A DNA stretch of 64,000 bases from Ilex aquifolium. Taxonomy: Eukaryota > Streptophyta > Magnoliopsida > Aquifoliales > Aquifoliaceae. The notes under the pieces are model-generated. The model worked only from the letters and a program-made list of their open reading frames with translations, was not told where the DNA came from and did not search any database. Shown here piece by piece: positions 25,401 to 36,187 of this stretch; the stretch's first letter is position 1; every line of letters begins with the position of its first letter. A program made the translations under genes and the position numbers. Location of the stretch: assembly GCA_951799425.1 (NCBI GenBank), contig OX637394.1, positions 4,227,501 to 4,291,500 of the forward strand, in the 5' to 3' direction.

Positions 25401-28400
25401 TCCCCCTTTTTTCCGTGACTCAAACCCATGACACCTAAGTCGCAATGGAAAACTTTATGACATGACATATTATAGATGAACATGAGATGTCAGAGGATTT
25501 ACGCCCGTGTGTGCCTCAAAACTATAGTGAACAATATGACAGATATCGCATTAAGTGCTCCATGGATGCTATGTAACATTGCTTTTCAACTGTGAAGACA
25601 TTGGTGACTGCTCATTGAAAAGAGAAATAATCAGCATCCAACCCTGAACAAACATCAAATCAGTTTCAAAGCAAAGAAGAACAGTACGAACATACATTCC
25701 GCAAGAATTTTTGGATCACCGCCTAAAGGATAGAACTCCAGCCCAGCAGTCAAGACAAACGCTTTGAAATTTGAATGAGTTGCCAGTCTAACACGATGGC
25801 CGTAGTCCTGCATTTCAATATCCAACGCAATCAACAAAATAATATAGACCAAAGGACGGAGTTTTAAATCCTATTACTACAGTAGCTATATTCAGATACT
25901 AATAGCTTTTCAGGAAGTCAAATACCATTTTAACTAATCCTACTCTAAAAATTTAACAAAAAACAGAAAGCAAGAGAAGGGGAAAAGTAGCCAAGTGTTA
26001 TCACACACTTCATACTTTATTTTAGCCAGGAAGTTTGCTCCAATGATTAGTTTTGGTATTATTCTTTAAAACGCAATTATCCCTATTGTATAAACAGAAA
26101 ATTTCCCCACATATAAACCATGAGTGATGCTTTTCAAGAAATGGATGAGAAATGAAACTGGTGAGGCTCAGTAAGACAATAAACTCAATCTAAAAGTACC
26201 ACAAATAATTTAAACAATTGACCTTTTGTAAGTAAAAATGCAAAAAAGATGGCAGATTGACAAAGAAAATATTCTAATTGGGTACTTTCTAGAGTTGAAG
26301 AAGCAATCCATTTACATTTAACAATTTTTGGAGTTTCCCTGCTTAGGGTTATCTACATATTCTCACTCTCTCACAGCTTATTCATGGTACAACCATCGTC
26401 AGGATTGGAGATATTGTCATAAAAAAATGGCGCATTTTTAGATTAGCAAGAGGATACACTATAGGTGCTAAAAGGGAGGCACAGGCCATGTAACATGCCA
26501 GGTAGGCATATAATATCTAACTAAATGAATGTGAGTCTTCGATACAAAAGAAGGGAAACGTCATCAAGCTCCATACTCTTGTAGCAGGAGTCTCCACGGC
26601 CCACGCCAACAAAATCCCTCCTTCCCTACCCTCCATATACGGCACACCACATCAAATAATGAGGGGCAATCATCCACACCCTCTCGCTCCGCACAACACT
26701 AATCCATCCAACAGCACTCTATCTGATGCTGGCATCATCCATGGGACACCAAAAAGAAAAACTGAGGTCCCATGGATCCCTCACAACATGATAGTGGAGA
26801 AGAAGATGGCTCACAATTGTCAATTAATCTTTTCCTTCCAATTTTTTATGAATTTAATGGACCAATTAGCCAGGTTTCACTTAAAGTTTGGTCTCATAGT
26901 TCAATGTACAAAAGCAGAAAAGCACAACTTAGCCCAAAAAATTTTGATTTTCAATTTGATTGCACCAAAGGTAGAGCTAATCCATTAAAATATGATGGAT
27001 ATACATTCTTAGTTCTGTGGACTGATGAATTCTATGTCTGAAGTAATGATCAAATATTCTGTAAGCATACAAATATGACATCACTGATGAAAATAATTAT
27101 GGAACAGCAATTATATCAGGCAAAAAAAGAGTAGCAAGATACCAAGATCTCAAATTCATTGGCAGTGATATTCAAATACAGGAGTGTACCCCAATCCCAA
27201 TACATTGATGTGATATTTACAATGTCAATGACAACGTCCAATGCTTTATATTACAATTGCAAGGTTAAAGAAGTCTATATCATTTTTCACACAAGCATGT
27301 AGAGCTCCAACTCACATACACAGTAGATCCAAAAATCAAATTCTTTAGCCTATATGGGTCTTCTTCCGTATCCCCTGTTGACAGCAAAGCATACATCGTG
27401 CCATTTAAGCACATGATTAGATTACCAAGGGGATATTTAATTAATATGTGCAAATGACTATTGCAATCAACGGGAACAAAAAAGTCAAGAATCCACATAC
27501 ATATCATACAATTTTTCTTTACGATAAAGGGAAGATATAAAACACAAGACTAAAAGATGAAGAAAGTCTCCATGCCTGCAATCGTTTGCCAATAGCAATA
27601 AATGGCTGCACATCACCACGCGTTCCAACAATAAGCATTACTATTTGCAGTGGTGGAATGTATCCAGGTTCTGTCACATCGAGAGGCTCCACGTCAACAT
27701 TATATACATTTTCATATCCAACACCAAAAGCCTGGCTTTCAGCATCTCCTGGAAATTCAAATTCTACTGTTCCATCATCTTTCACTGTAGCTATTCTGTT
27801 CAACAATTTTAGCTGCAGAGTTTCAAAATGATTAATAGGAATCACAGGCATATAAGTATAACATCATAAAGTTACTACTTCAAATAAGTTATCATGCAAT
27901 AATTTGACAAGCCAAAAGAAAATGTATAAATATACTGATATATAGGCTTTTCCAACAGAATTATCATTATCAATTTAGTTCATATACCTCCATAAAAAGT
28001 ACCATGCCTAGAAACTTAAGCAACTGCAACTAAAGTGCAAAACATTGTTGGTCACAGTCAATAAACAGTAACATTATCAGACAGCTCAATGTCAACTGAT
28101 CATTCTGAGAGTAAGCCACTTTAGGCATTACTCGATTTGTCTCCTTAGCTGAGGATGCTAGTAGGGGAATATGCAGGGTGCAGACCAAGGTTCGGAATAT
28201 ATTTAGCCTAATTTAACTGCCTTTAGATTCGAACTCATATCTTCATGGTTTTGGCACAGCATTTTATCGCTACACTAGGCAATGTCCAAGGTTTAGTCAC
28301 ATGAGCATGGAGTTAAAAGAGGCAAACTTCAACACCAAGTTCGTGAGAAATAAAAGATATACTTCCCAACAGGATACATTAATGTCAAGACAAAGATGTC

Positions 28401-31400
28401 AGAGGTCCTGCAATTTGGAACTAAACTAGTCGTGTGACCAACCTACACAGTCCAGGAGTCTGAATTAAGAAATGCCATTAAGTGAATTTATCAAATATGA
28501 CACATGCATCATATTTATGTACACCTATATGCATGCATCTGCACACGAATCAATTTGAGTATCTACACATTCTTACATGCAGAAACCAAAAAAAAAAGAA
28601 AGAAAGAACCCCCAACCACATTACCAAACAGAGAATGAAGGACAAGACAAGGTGATAGAGATCAAAAAGAGATTGAATGTTGAATTTTATTATTTGTTTT
28701 AGTATTATTATATTAGTTAGGAAATATTTCTTTGACTAGGAGTATTAGTGAGAGTTTGACTGGGAGAAGTATTATAGAGTTTTAGTAGTATAGGAATTTA
28801 AGAGTTCCGTTATAAAACTCTTTCAGAATTTAGTAGGAGAATAGTACTTATTTTGGTAGGAGACTTGACCTATAAATATCGATGTAATCCTCACTATTTT
28901 TATTAGAGAGAGAGTGTATTTGTTAACCCAAATTCTGCACTTAAAATAAATGTATTCAGCACTTATTAATTAAGTCCATTTGATAAATAAAATTAAGATA
29001 TCTTAATATATTAAGTGCTCCTTAAAAATAGGATAAATTATTAAGTAGGATATCCCTTACTTAATTCTGAAAGCTGAAAACGCTCAAGAGGAGCATCTTT
29101 TATAATTTTTTTTAGAATAACAATTTTATCCTAAACTATTTCACAATCCTATTAAAACTCTAAGTGGTATTTTCTCTAAAATCCTTCAATCTCCCTAGCC
29201 TCCACCGTCTCTGTCAAACATCTCTTATCTTGTTCTGCTCACACACACATAATCACACCCACACACACACGGATTAAATTAACATACCCACACACACATA
29301 TAGATCACACCCACGCACATATATAATGCAACACACACGTTGCACACAAACACACGCACGGATCACACACAAATTAACACACACCACACCCCGAAAACAC
29401 ACACAGAGATCACCCACCCACCCACCCACACACACACACACACAAAGATTAACATAACTATTTTTTAATGTGGTCAAATTTTTGAATTAGATTTAAGATC
29501 CTATTAAAATTGGAAAAATAAAATCCCTCAAAGACTCCTATGAAAATTTGATCAAAGTTTTCAAATCAGATTATTTTGAGTAAAAAAATATCAAAATTTA
29601 TTCAAACTCCAAATACTGGCAAAGCCATTCATAAGCAACCAATATTTATTTTTTATGAAAATTGAAACCAAGTATAATATGAGGAACTCTTTTGCCAATA
29701 AGTACAGGTTCAATCTCTTTGGATTATTAAGGACACATATATATGTACTTTTTTGTAAGTAGGTTCAATAGTCCATTTATTTTATTTTATTTCCTATTTT
29801 GACTTTCAGTGGATCACGCATATATTTTCAAGACTCCTCCCTCTTCCTTTAATTTTTCTCTCCTCTCTCATGCCTCGTCTCTCTTCCTTTAATTTCTCTC
29901 TCCTCTCTCCTTTATATTCTATATCATTCTTTATCTCTCCTCTCTCACCATCTTTGTTCAATTCATCATCAGATTGAAAACATCACAGAATGAAAAAATG
30001 GAGCAAATTTTTATCATGATCAAACTTGATGGTGTCTAAAGAGGACTGGTTTGTACATTCCTATCCACATCAAGCTCGTTTTCTTTTTATTTTCAATCTT
30101 CGTTGTTCACTGTGCGTGTGATTATTTTCTTTTCTTTTTTTGTTAGTGATCTATTTATGAGTGGTTGTTCTTTTTTTTGTGAATCTCATATTTGTCTTGT
30201 TTAGTTGGGGAGAGAGTGTGAGAAAAAAAAATGAAATTCTTTCGTGAGACAGTAACAGAAGCCCTGTTACTGTCGTGTGGACAGTAACATACGCACTATT
30301 ATTGTCGTGGGACAGTAACAGTGGTGGCATTGTTACTGTCCCGAAGATAGTAACAGTGGAGTATTTTCACTATCCCAGGACAGTAACAGAGACATTGTTA
30401 CTATCGTGTGAACAGTAACAACAATGCTGCCAACGTCCCAGAAATATATATATGCGTCCTAGTGTCGTAATGCGCGTTCTTTATTTTTGTACATATATTT
30501 ATGTATATATATGTTTATTTTTGTATATATATATGTGTGTGTGTATAAATAAAGAAGATTTGAATCTATTTTAAATTTTGAAATGTGAATTTTATATGGA
30601 TGAATTATAAAAAATCTAAAATTAAGGAGATTTAATTTTGTTTGATTCTTGAATTTTGAATTGTGTTTTGAAATAGATTTGGGCATTTCGGTCTTTGTAC
30701 AAATACATGTCCTTCAAATCCCAAAAAATATCTCCTTAGATATTTCTTCCTACAAGTCCAAGACACTATACCGGTTTCCAAAAATCCAATATTTTTTTTA
30801 TAATCCCAACAGATATGTAGCAAAACTACAATATCTAAAAAATACCATATCGAAAGTTACAATTAAATAGTTACTTATTATAATTTATTTTGTGTGAAGT
30901 TACGATTAAAAAATATTAGTTAGAATTTAAATGGATCAATTTAAATTTTATGACAATTGACAACTTTTAAGTGATCAATTTAACTTGAGTTAATTTTATT
31001 ATCATGTTTCTTAAATGTAGACTACAATGTGACAATAGTGATTATAATTTATGAATTACTTTTAGTGATATATCTTAATTTTTTATTAGATAACTACATG
31101 TTTCATAAATAATCTCAAAGGAAAGAATGGAAGGTAAAACTAGAAATTAATTTGTTTTCAGACGTCAGCTCGATGTACTTATCAAAGTATCAAACAATCT
31201 AGTTCAATTCAGTACTTAAATTTCGGTGACTACCAAACAGTATACGAATTAAAAATTTAACATTCAGCAATTAAAATTCAACATTCAATTTTCAATATTC
31301 ACCTTTCAGTTTTATCAAGTACCACCTATAAATAAAAATTAATTATTCTTTGCGGAGATTTGAATGTTTCTTAACCGATTTCTTGAAAGGATGAGGTAAA

Positions 31401-34400
31401 TCTCTTCCACCCCTTATTTTTTCTTTCTTCTCTTTTTATTCTCTGGCTTTTACTCCTCCCTGTCCTACATCTTAGGGCCGGCCCAATCATTAGGCCAATA
31501 AAGCCTGCGCTATAGGCCCACTTTATGGAAGGCCCCATAATTTTTATGTATGTAATAATAGCCCAAACAAAAAATCTGAATTCATAAGAAATGAGTCTTA
31601 CAAAAAACTTAGATTTAAATTCAAAAAAAAGATTTTAACTTGAGTAGATTGGGCCTATTAATTTTATGATAACAAAAGCTTGAATATATAAATTTAATTT
31701 ATATTTTTGCATTTTAAAAAATAAAAAATAAATTTTAAATAAATTTATTATTAATGTTAAAAATAAAAAAAACTTCATTTATTATTTTCACTTTATGCCA
31801 CAAAATGTCTCAGACCACCCCTTAGACAAGACACCACATCAACAAGTAGCCACCTCAAAAACAGAATTCTCTATCTTGTCTCATATATATTACCAATGTT
31901 ATTAAACCCTTGAAGTCTTCCATGGTACTACAACTTTCCCTGGTTACAAAATGTAAAATGGGCAATAGTCATGTTATCTACCTCCTATAAGAGAAATGCG
32001 GTGTACCCTCATCCCTTACTATATGAATCTAAGGACTTGTCCTCAACATACTTCCATTTTACACTTCACATTTTGGAAAGACTTCCTCTTCGATGATTCA
32101 CGGCGGTGGTGATACACTTTTTTCTCCTGCGCAAGCTATTTTCCAAAAAATCCCTTTACTGCTCGTCCGTATGTGATAAATGTCCTACATTTCGAGGTCC
32201 ACTGTTTTTCTCGCATTGAATTTATTCCCAAAATATCCTTTCTACATTTTATTTTTTGCCACTAATGTCATGTGTTTTCACTTTCTTTTATGTGCTGCCT
32301 TTCCTTTTTTCCCATTTTGAGGGCCAACCTTATCTGCATAATATTGTTTCACACCACACTGATTGTACTATGCTTTACACAGTTCAGGAGATCCAACAAT
32401 AACTTAGTAATTATTAAAATTATTCAATCTTAACCTTTTTATGTTGTTCAATAACAATAAATTTCCACTAAAAAAATGATAATTATATGATTTCATGCTA
32501 CTTCTTACATACAAAGTAACCCACAAACCAAGAGTTCATTTCCATCAAGTTGCTTTCCTAACATGGCCTTGAATAAACTTTGTACCAGTCACATTGAATT
32601 GATTTTCTTCTTTTATTTTATCCCCAAACTACACCTATGTAGCTTGACCATCACATGCCTCGTTGCATCGTCACTACTAACGGTGGTGATGCAACCACAA
32701 TCGCTATGACAAACTAAACTAAAATTTAAACTAAAAACTAGATTTGAACACACACAATAATCAATGCAAACCCAAACCGATTCCCACAACATAATTGCAT
32801 CAATCAACAATTATAGCACTCCATGTGTTATCCTTCTATTTCAACAAATGTGCCTGCCTGGTTTGTTTGTTCAGGGGTCTTTCTTCTATTGATTCAGGTT
32901 GGGGCAGCAATGACAATGAGATTGATAGTATTATAAAGTCATGGAGTTTTGAGTTTGGGGAGAGATGATATCTTTTATGGGTATTCATGGCTGCCACTGA
33001 AAGAACCAGAGGAATTGTGTGAAGGACGGTGAGTAGGCGTTGGGGTGAGAAAGAGTCGGACATGATAAGCATTAAGTAAGGTCCCATTGACTTAAAATTT
33101 TAATTCATTTTTAAGTAGAGCTTATTTCATTAAGAGATACCAGTTATACATTATCAAACGGATTTAATTTAAAAATCGCTGAACTTTTCAGTTTTAATTG
33201 CTAATGGTTATCAAACAAGCCCTTAGACTATGAATTGTAATGTACTAAAGCAGTGGATCACAACATAAACATAATTCAGTTCACAACATCATTCTGCTAG
33301 AGTTTTTTAATCATATCTCATTTTTGTTTTGCTACCAGAAAACCCAAAATACTCATCCATGAGAGTAAATTTGTGCTTCAACAAATTACTCCACCCAACT
33401 GACTTCTAGTAATAGTGATACAACTTCCTTATTTTTATTTTCGCAAATATTGATGAATGTAGAATAATATATTTGCTCACAGACATGCACATGTAGAAAC
33501 ACCATTATAAAATGTCAGCAATTATGTTAGCTTTACAAATTTACTACTTTCTTTCCTTTTCTTTTTTTTTTTTTTTTTTTTTTGACACATGCAGAGCTAA
33601 TTTAACTTGCACACAAACTCATAGACACATTGTGCGGAGCTTCTGACTAATATGAGAAAAACAAATGGCAGACCTATGAGGACACTCGAAAAAAAAAATA
33701 TGCCCCATATAACAGCAGCTCCATTTCAAGAATAATGACAATATATGCACAGTCATATAATATAAATGTCTCATAATCATGCGAAAAAAAAATCATTCTA
33801 AAAAGGTGAGACATGCAGGCTAAAGGGTTCGTGAATGGAAAGTAATTAAAAACAATATATTGTGAATTTGTGCTAAATTTTACCTTCTCCTGGACGGGAA
33901 TTTTGTGATCGAAAATTTGTGCTGCCTCTTGAGCAAGTATGTTTTTAGGCTTATGTCTCTCAGTTTTTGCTCTTTCCAACTTAATCGGTGGATCTTCTTC
34001 GTTAGAATTCAAAATCTCAGGGGGCAATGTATTTACTCTAGAAAAATTCCTGCCATCAGTCCCTGCACATCTATCCTATGGATTTCAGATGAGCCAATTC
34101 GGACGCTCTCAAATTAACGGAACAAAATTCCAAAACATTGATCTATATTTCCTAGGTTCCAACGATAATCACTCCTATTTTTTTTTTCTTTTTTTTTTTC
34201 TACTAGTTTCTCGTCTCACAGACAGAATTCGTATAGAAACTCTAAACGTTCGGTGAATCAGACAAACCTGAAGAGTCACGGTTACCGTTGGAAAGTTGGC
34301 CATCACGAAAAGCCTCTCCATTATCCATTACACCACCAGTACTACTTACTGATATTTCACACTTGACCGATATTTCGCCGGAGCTCGTAGAAGATCTAGC

Positions 34401-34430
34401 CTCATTATTCTTCGCCTGCGAATCGGCCAT
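13481..34430 (-). CDS. UGT80A2: Sterol 3-beta-glucosyltransferase (UGT80A2-like), 14 exons
   Basis: Transfers glucose from UDP-glucose to the 3-hydroxyl of membrane sterols, giving steryl glucosides. Coding exons (5' to 3' on the minus strand): 34430-34268, 34062-33884, 27812-27576, 25807-25696, 24484-24314, 20395-20332, 20154-20097, 19980-19803, 18522-18392, 17746-17644, 17522-17446, 14310-14263, 14170-14021, 13651-13481. All phases join cleanly to 613 aa plus stop; Arabidopsis UGT80A2, as I recall it, is about 637. Seen: sterol-GT motif GTRGDVQPFIAIGKRLQ (177-193), the UDP-sugar-binding HHGGAGTTAAG (493-503), PFFGDQPFWGDR (514-525) and a Cys-rich C-terminal tail FLSLGRCFGCCS. The start is the first ATG, giving a polar N terminus as in the family. 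Introns are GT-AG except intron 3 (25808-27575), which begins GC. Introns 2, 5 and 11 are long and full of transposon remains. Confidence 0.93.
15669..15752. repeat. Tandem duplication of a 42-bp unit
   Basis: Two adjacent copies of a unit beginning AATGAGGTAAGAACCAG, differing at a few positions. Confidence 0.85.
15995..17095 (-). mobile_element. L1-type LINE fragment (end of ORF2), interrupted by another element
   Basis: On the minus strand, 17090-16840 translates to pieces typical of plant LINE reverse transcriptase: LAKLFNEIIINKKMTDEWR, then RPLEQQCFMVQNIG. 16790-16735 continues with RDNVEVAPIRDKSVDNF. 16325-16000 gives RWFG-like and 'ARGRPKLTLNAVVKKDMIAYGL'-like sequence in broken frames. 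The order matches ORF2 read right to left. Internal sequence between the first two blocks is missing, and 16326-16734 is a foreign insertion. No intact reading frame remains. Confidence 0.75.
16326..16734. mobile_element. MITE-like insertion inside the LINE fragment
   Basis: It splits the LINE-derived sequence cleanly. Its ends, CTTAGTGGGAATGAGA (left) and CTTAATGGCACATTTGG (reverse complement of right), share a weak terminal repeat. It carries blocks such as GGGTATCTCATTACTAGG that repeat in inverted form. It is non-coding and the superfamily is unassigned. Confidence 0.5.
21586..21900. mobile_element. hAT-like MITE rich in ACACGAACCC-type repeats
   Basis: The ends TAGGAGTGTTAAAATATGAC and TAGGCTGTCAATCATGAC (reverse complement of right) form a terminal inverted repeat. 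It is flanked by an 8-bp near-perfect duplication CTTTTGAT/CTTCTGAT (21578-21585, 21901-21908), the hAT signature. The interior has several copies of CACGACACGAACCC-like sequence. Non-coding, 315 bp. Confidence 0.7.
22015..23546 (+). mobile_element. Short, broken Ty1/Copia-type element with two LTRs
   Basis: The 5' LTR is 22015-22212 and the 3' LTR 23331-23546, both starting TGTTGGAGTTATTTCC and containing an internal tandem duplication. The primer-binding site TGGTATCAGAGCC (initiator tRNA-Met) starts at 22213. A polypurine tract (GAGGGGGAG) abuts the 3' LTR. The flanks carry the 5-bp duplication CTTAC (22010-22014, 23547-23551). Between the LTRs, 1.1 kb holds a gag-like start region and a remnant of the pol end (the ADVFTKP motif of Copia RNase H). 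The element is broken and lacks most of its coding region. The LTRs differ by several substitutions and in length, so the insertion is not recent. Confidence 0.85.
24716..24763. repeat. CA/CCCACA-rich microsatellite
   Basis: CT and CA units run into CCCACA-like repeats; intronic. Confidence 0.85.
28678..28935 (+). mobile_element. Possible solo LTR remnant
   Basis: It starts TGTTGAATTTTATTATTTG and contains a TATA-like CCTATAAATATCG (about 28869), then a leader-like purine run (AGAGAGAGAGTG). The right edge and a target duplication could not be fixed, so this is tentative. If real, it is a fossil with no coding region. Confidence 0.35.
29239..29450. repeat. CA/CACAC-rich degenerate microsatellite
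   Basis: Interrupted (CA)n and CCCA repeats over about 210 bp in intron 2 of the glucosyltransferase gene. Confidence 0.85.
30248..30421. repeat. Tandem array of short palindromic units (GACAGTAACA...TGTTACTGTC)
   Basis: About five units with a period of 31-37 bp. Each starts GACAGTAACA and ends with its reverse complement after a short variable centre. The first unit has perfect 11-bp arms (GACAGTAACAG/CTGTTACTGTC). Intronic, no coding sense, origin unknown. Confidence 0.8.
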
Positions 34431-34805
34431 CGGTGGCGCTACCGACTCCGGAGAACTCTTTCTCCAAAGTTCTCTTGTCGATCCAGATGTGCAGACCTTC
34501 CCAAAATCTATATTTGTATAAAGAAATCCATAAAATCGAGATAGTTCGCCGAAGCGAGGGCTGTTTTTAAGAGAGAGAGAGAGAGTAAGAAGACGTTCGA
34601 AGGAGTGGGAGTGAAGGTCTGAGATTGTGGACGAATCGACCAGAGGACACAGTAACCGCAAGGAAAGGATATAGAAATAGAAGCCGGTTACCTAAATGGT
34701 ACAATATCGCCTACTGATTGGACTAAAAGATTTTATTGAAGCAAATTATACTTTGACCCCACTTAATTATTGCTCTTCTTTCATATTATCCCTTTAACTA
34801 TTATA
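34431..34805 (-). promoter_or_regulatory. 5' UTR and proximal promoter of the sterol glucosyltransferase gene
   Basis: The sequence immediately upstream of the ATG includes a CT-rich leader (GA run at about 34570-34587 on the plus strand) and a weak TATA-like CTATATCC near 34670 on the minus strand. A Helitron starts at 34806, so the transposon-free upstream region is under 400 bp. Boundaries are inferred. Confidence 0.4.
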
Positions 34806-35386
34806 TCTATATAATAAAGTAGCTTACAATTCAAATCTCAAAAGATAAACAAAATGACTTTTGCTATTCGCGGTTCAGATCGTTTTAAATTTTACTTTAA
34901 AGTTAATCTAACGGCTAATATTAACACCTTATATTTAATAGGAAAAATAAGTCCCTAAGGGTGTGTTTGGAGTGATTTTTTAAAAGTACTTCTATAAATT
35001 ATTTCTCATAAATATTTTTAAAAAAATAATAGTGTTTGAAACCGCCCCACCACTACCTCTACCCCCACCGCCACCGCTGTCGCCACCACCACCACCGCCG
35101 CCTCCGCCTCCGCCTCCGCCTCCGCCACCACCACTGTCGCCGCCACCACCACCACCATCACCCTCGCCGCCATCACCGTCACCACAGTCATTGCCACCCA
35201 CTACAACCATCACCGTCTCTTACCACCATCACTGCCACCCACCACTTCTCACTCCCACTACAACCGATATTTAAATTCATTTATCTCTCCTCTATGTTTG
35301 TGATTTGATTTTAGATATGAATACAAATATGTTTATTATTTACCATTTTTTATTACTATGTGCCTTCAGGCACATGCAATAACTAG
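34806..35386 (+). mobile_element. Non-autonomous Helitron with a CCACCG-rich core
   Basis: It starts TCTATATAATAAAGTAGCTT after a host A. It ends with the hairpin GTGCCTTCAGGCAC, then ATGCAATAACTAG before a host T. The core (35040-35230) is a CCACCG/CTCCGC-type repeat. It is the same family as 36311-36925 and, inverted, 7318-8180. No transposase. Confidence 0.85.
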
Positions 35387-36187
35387 TTTTCTATATTTTC
35401 ACCTTCAACTATATAATTAATTTTACATCACTTCAATTATTAAAGTTCGTTATATATTTAACAAAAATTTATTTTGTTGTTGTCCATTAAAATAAGTATT
35501 TGTTTTCACTTTGCATCAATACGGTAGAAATTTCTATCCAAAAAGATAATAGACATTTGTGATTGGAGAAATGTGAAATAATTCAAATAGTTTAGGGATC
35601 AATATTAAATTAAATAATTAAAGGGGCAAAATAAAATTGAATCCATAGTTTAAGGGATCAAAGTATCATTTAACCCAAAATTTTATGATTTGGTTGTTTA
35701 AGGAGACAGATCTGTTTCAGTTGCTTTTTTTCTCTTTCAGTTTTTTAAAGGTACGTGGGTAATACGCGCATAAGTATTATTCAATGGGCTCGGACAAAGT
35801 TACAAACATTCGACTTTCGGCGCGTGGTGTGGATATCAGTTTGCCTTTGGCTTCTCTTTAAATGAGATTGCGTAGGCTCGTAGCAGGGAATCTAAAATTA
35901 ACGGTGTGATAACCGTGGTCCTCACGATTCTTGTCGATGTATGCCGGCGGGGAACAGCGAGGATCCACTGGCATGAGTGGGAATCTTTTTTAGCGCATTA
36001 ATCTCAGTAAAAGCTCTATCAATCGACGCTTCTACTTTTTAAGGATAAGTGTCGTAGTTCCTCTTAATCAAAAAAAAAAAAAAGGGTTTTAGGGAGGCTG
36101 ATACCTCCCAAAAAATTTAATAGGATAAAATTATACTTTTTAAAATAATTGGGATAAAAGTACATGTGCTAAAAAAAAGTCATAAAA
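35387..36187. other. Intergenic DNA between two Helitrons
   Basis: No gene recognised. 35750-36010 is less AT-rich than its surroundings but has no coding signature that I can support. Confidence 0.5.

Larger units (their letters stand above)
27813..33883 (-). other. Intron 2 of the sterol glucosyltransferase gene (6.1 kb)
   Basis: Largest intron in the window. It contains a possible solo LTR (28678-28935), CA-rich repeats (29239-29450), a palindromic tandem array (30248-30421), a fragment with 'agggccggcccaatca' (near 31475) that resembles a common plant transposon end, and several AT-rich MITE-like stretches around 28940-29100, 31140-31330 and 33100-33230. No independent gene was recognised inside it. 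Confidence 0.8.

Noticed and set aside
30248-30421. CRISPR-like array
   Set aside because: Units are palindromes with very short variable centres in plant intronic DNA; no CRISPR context is possible.
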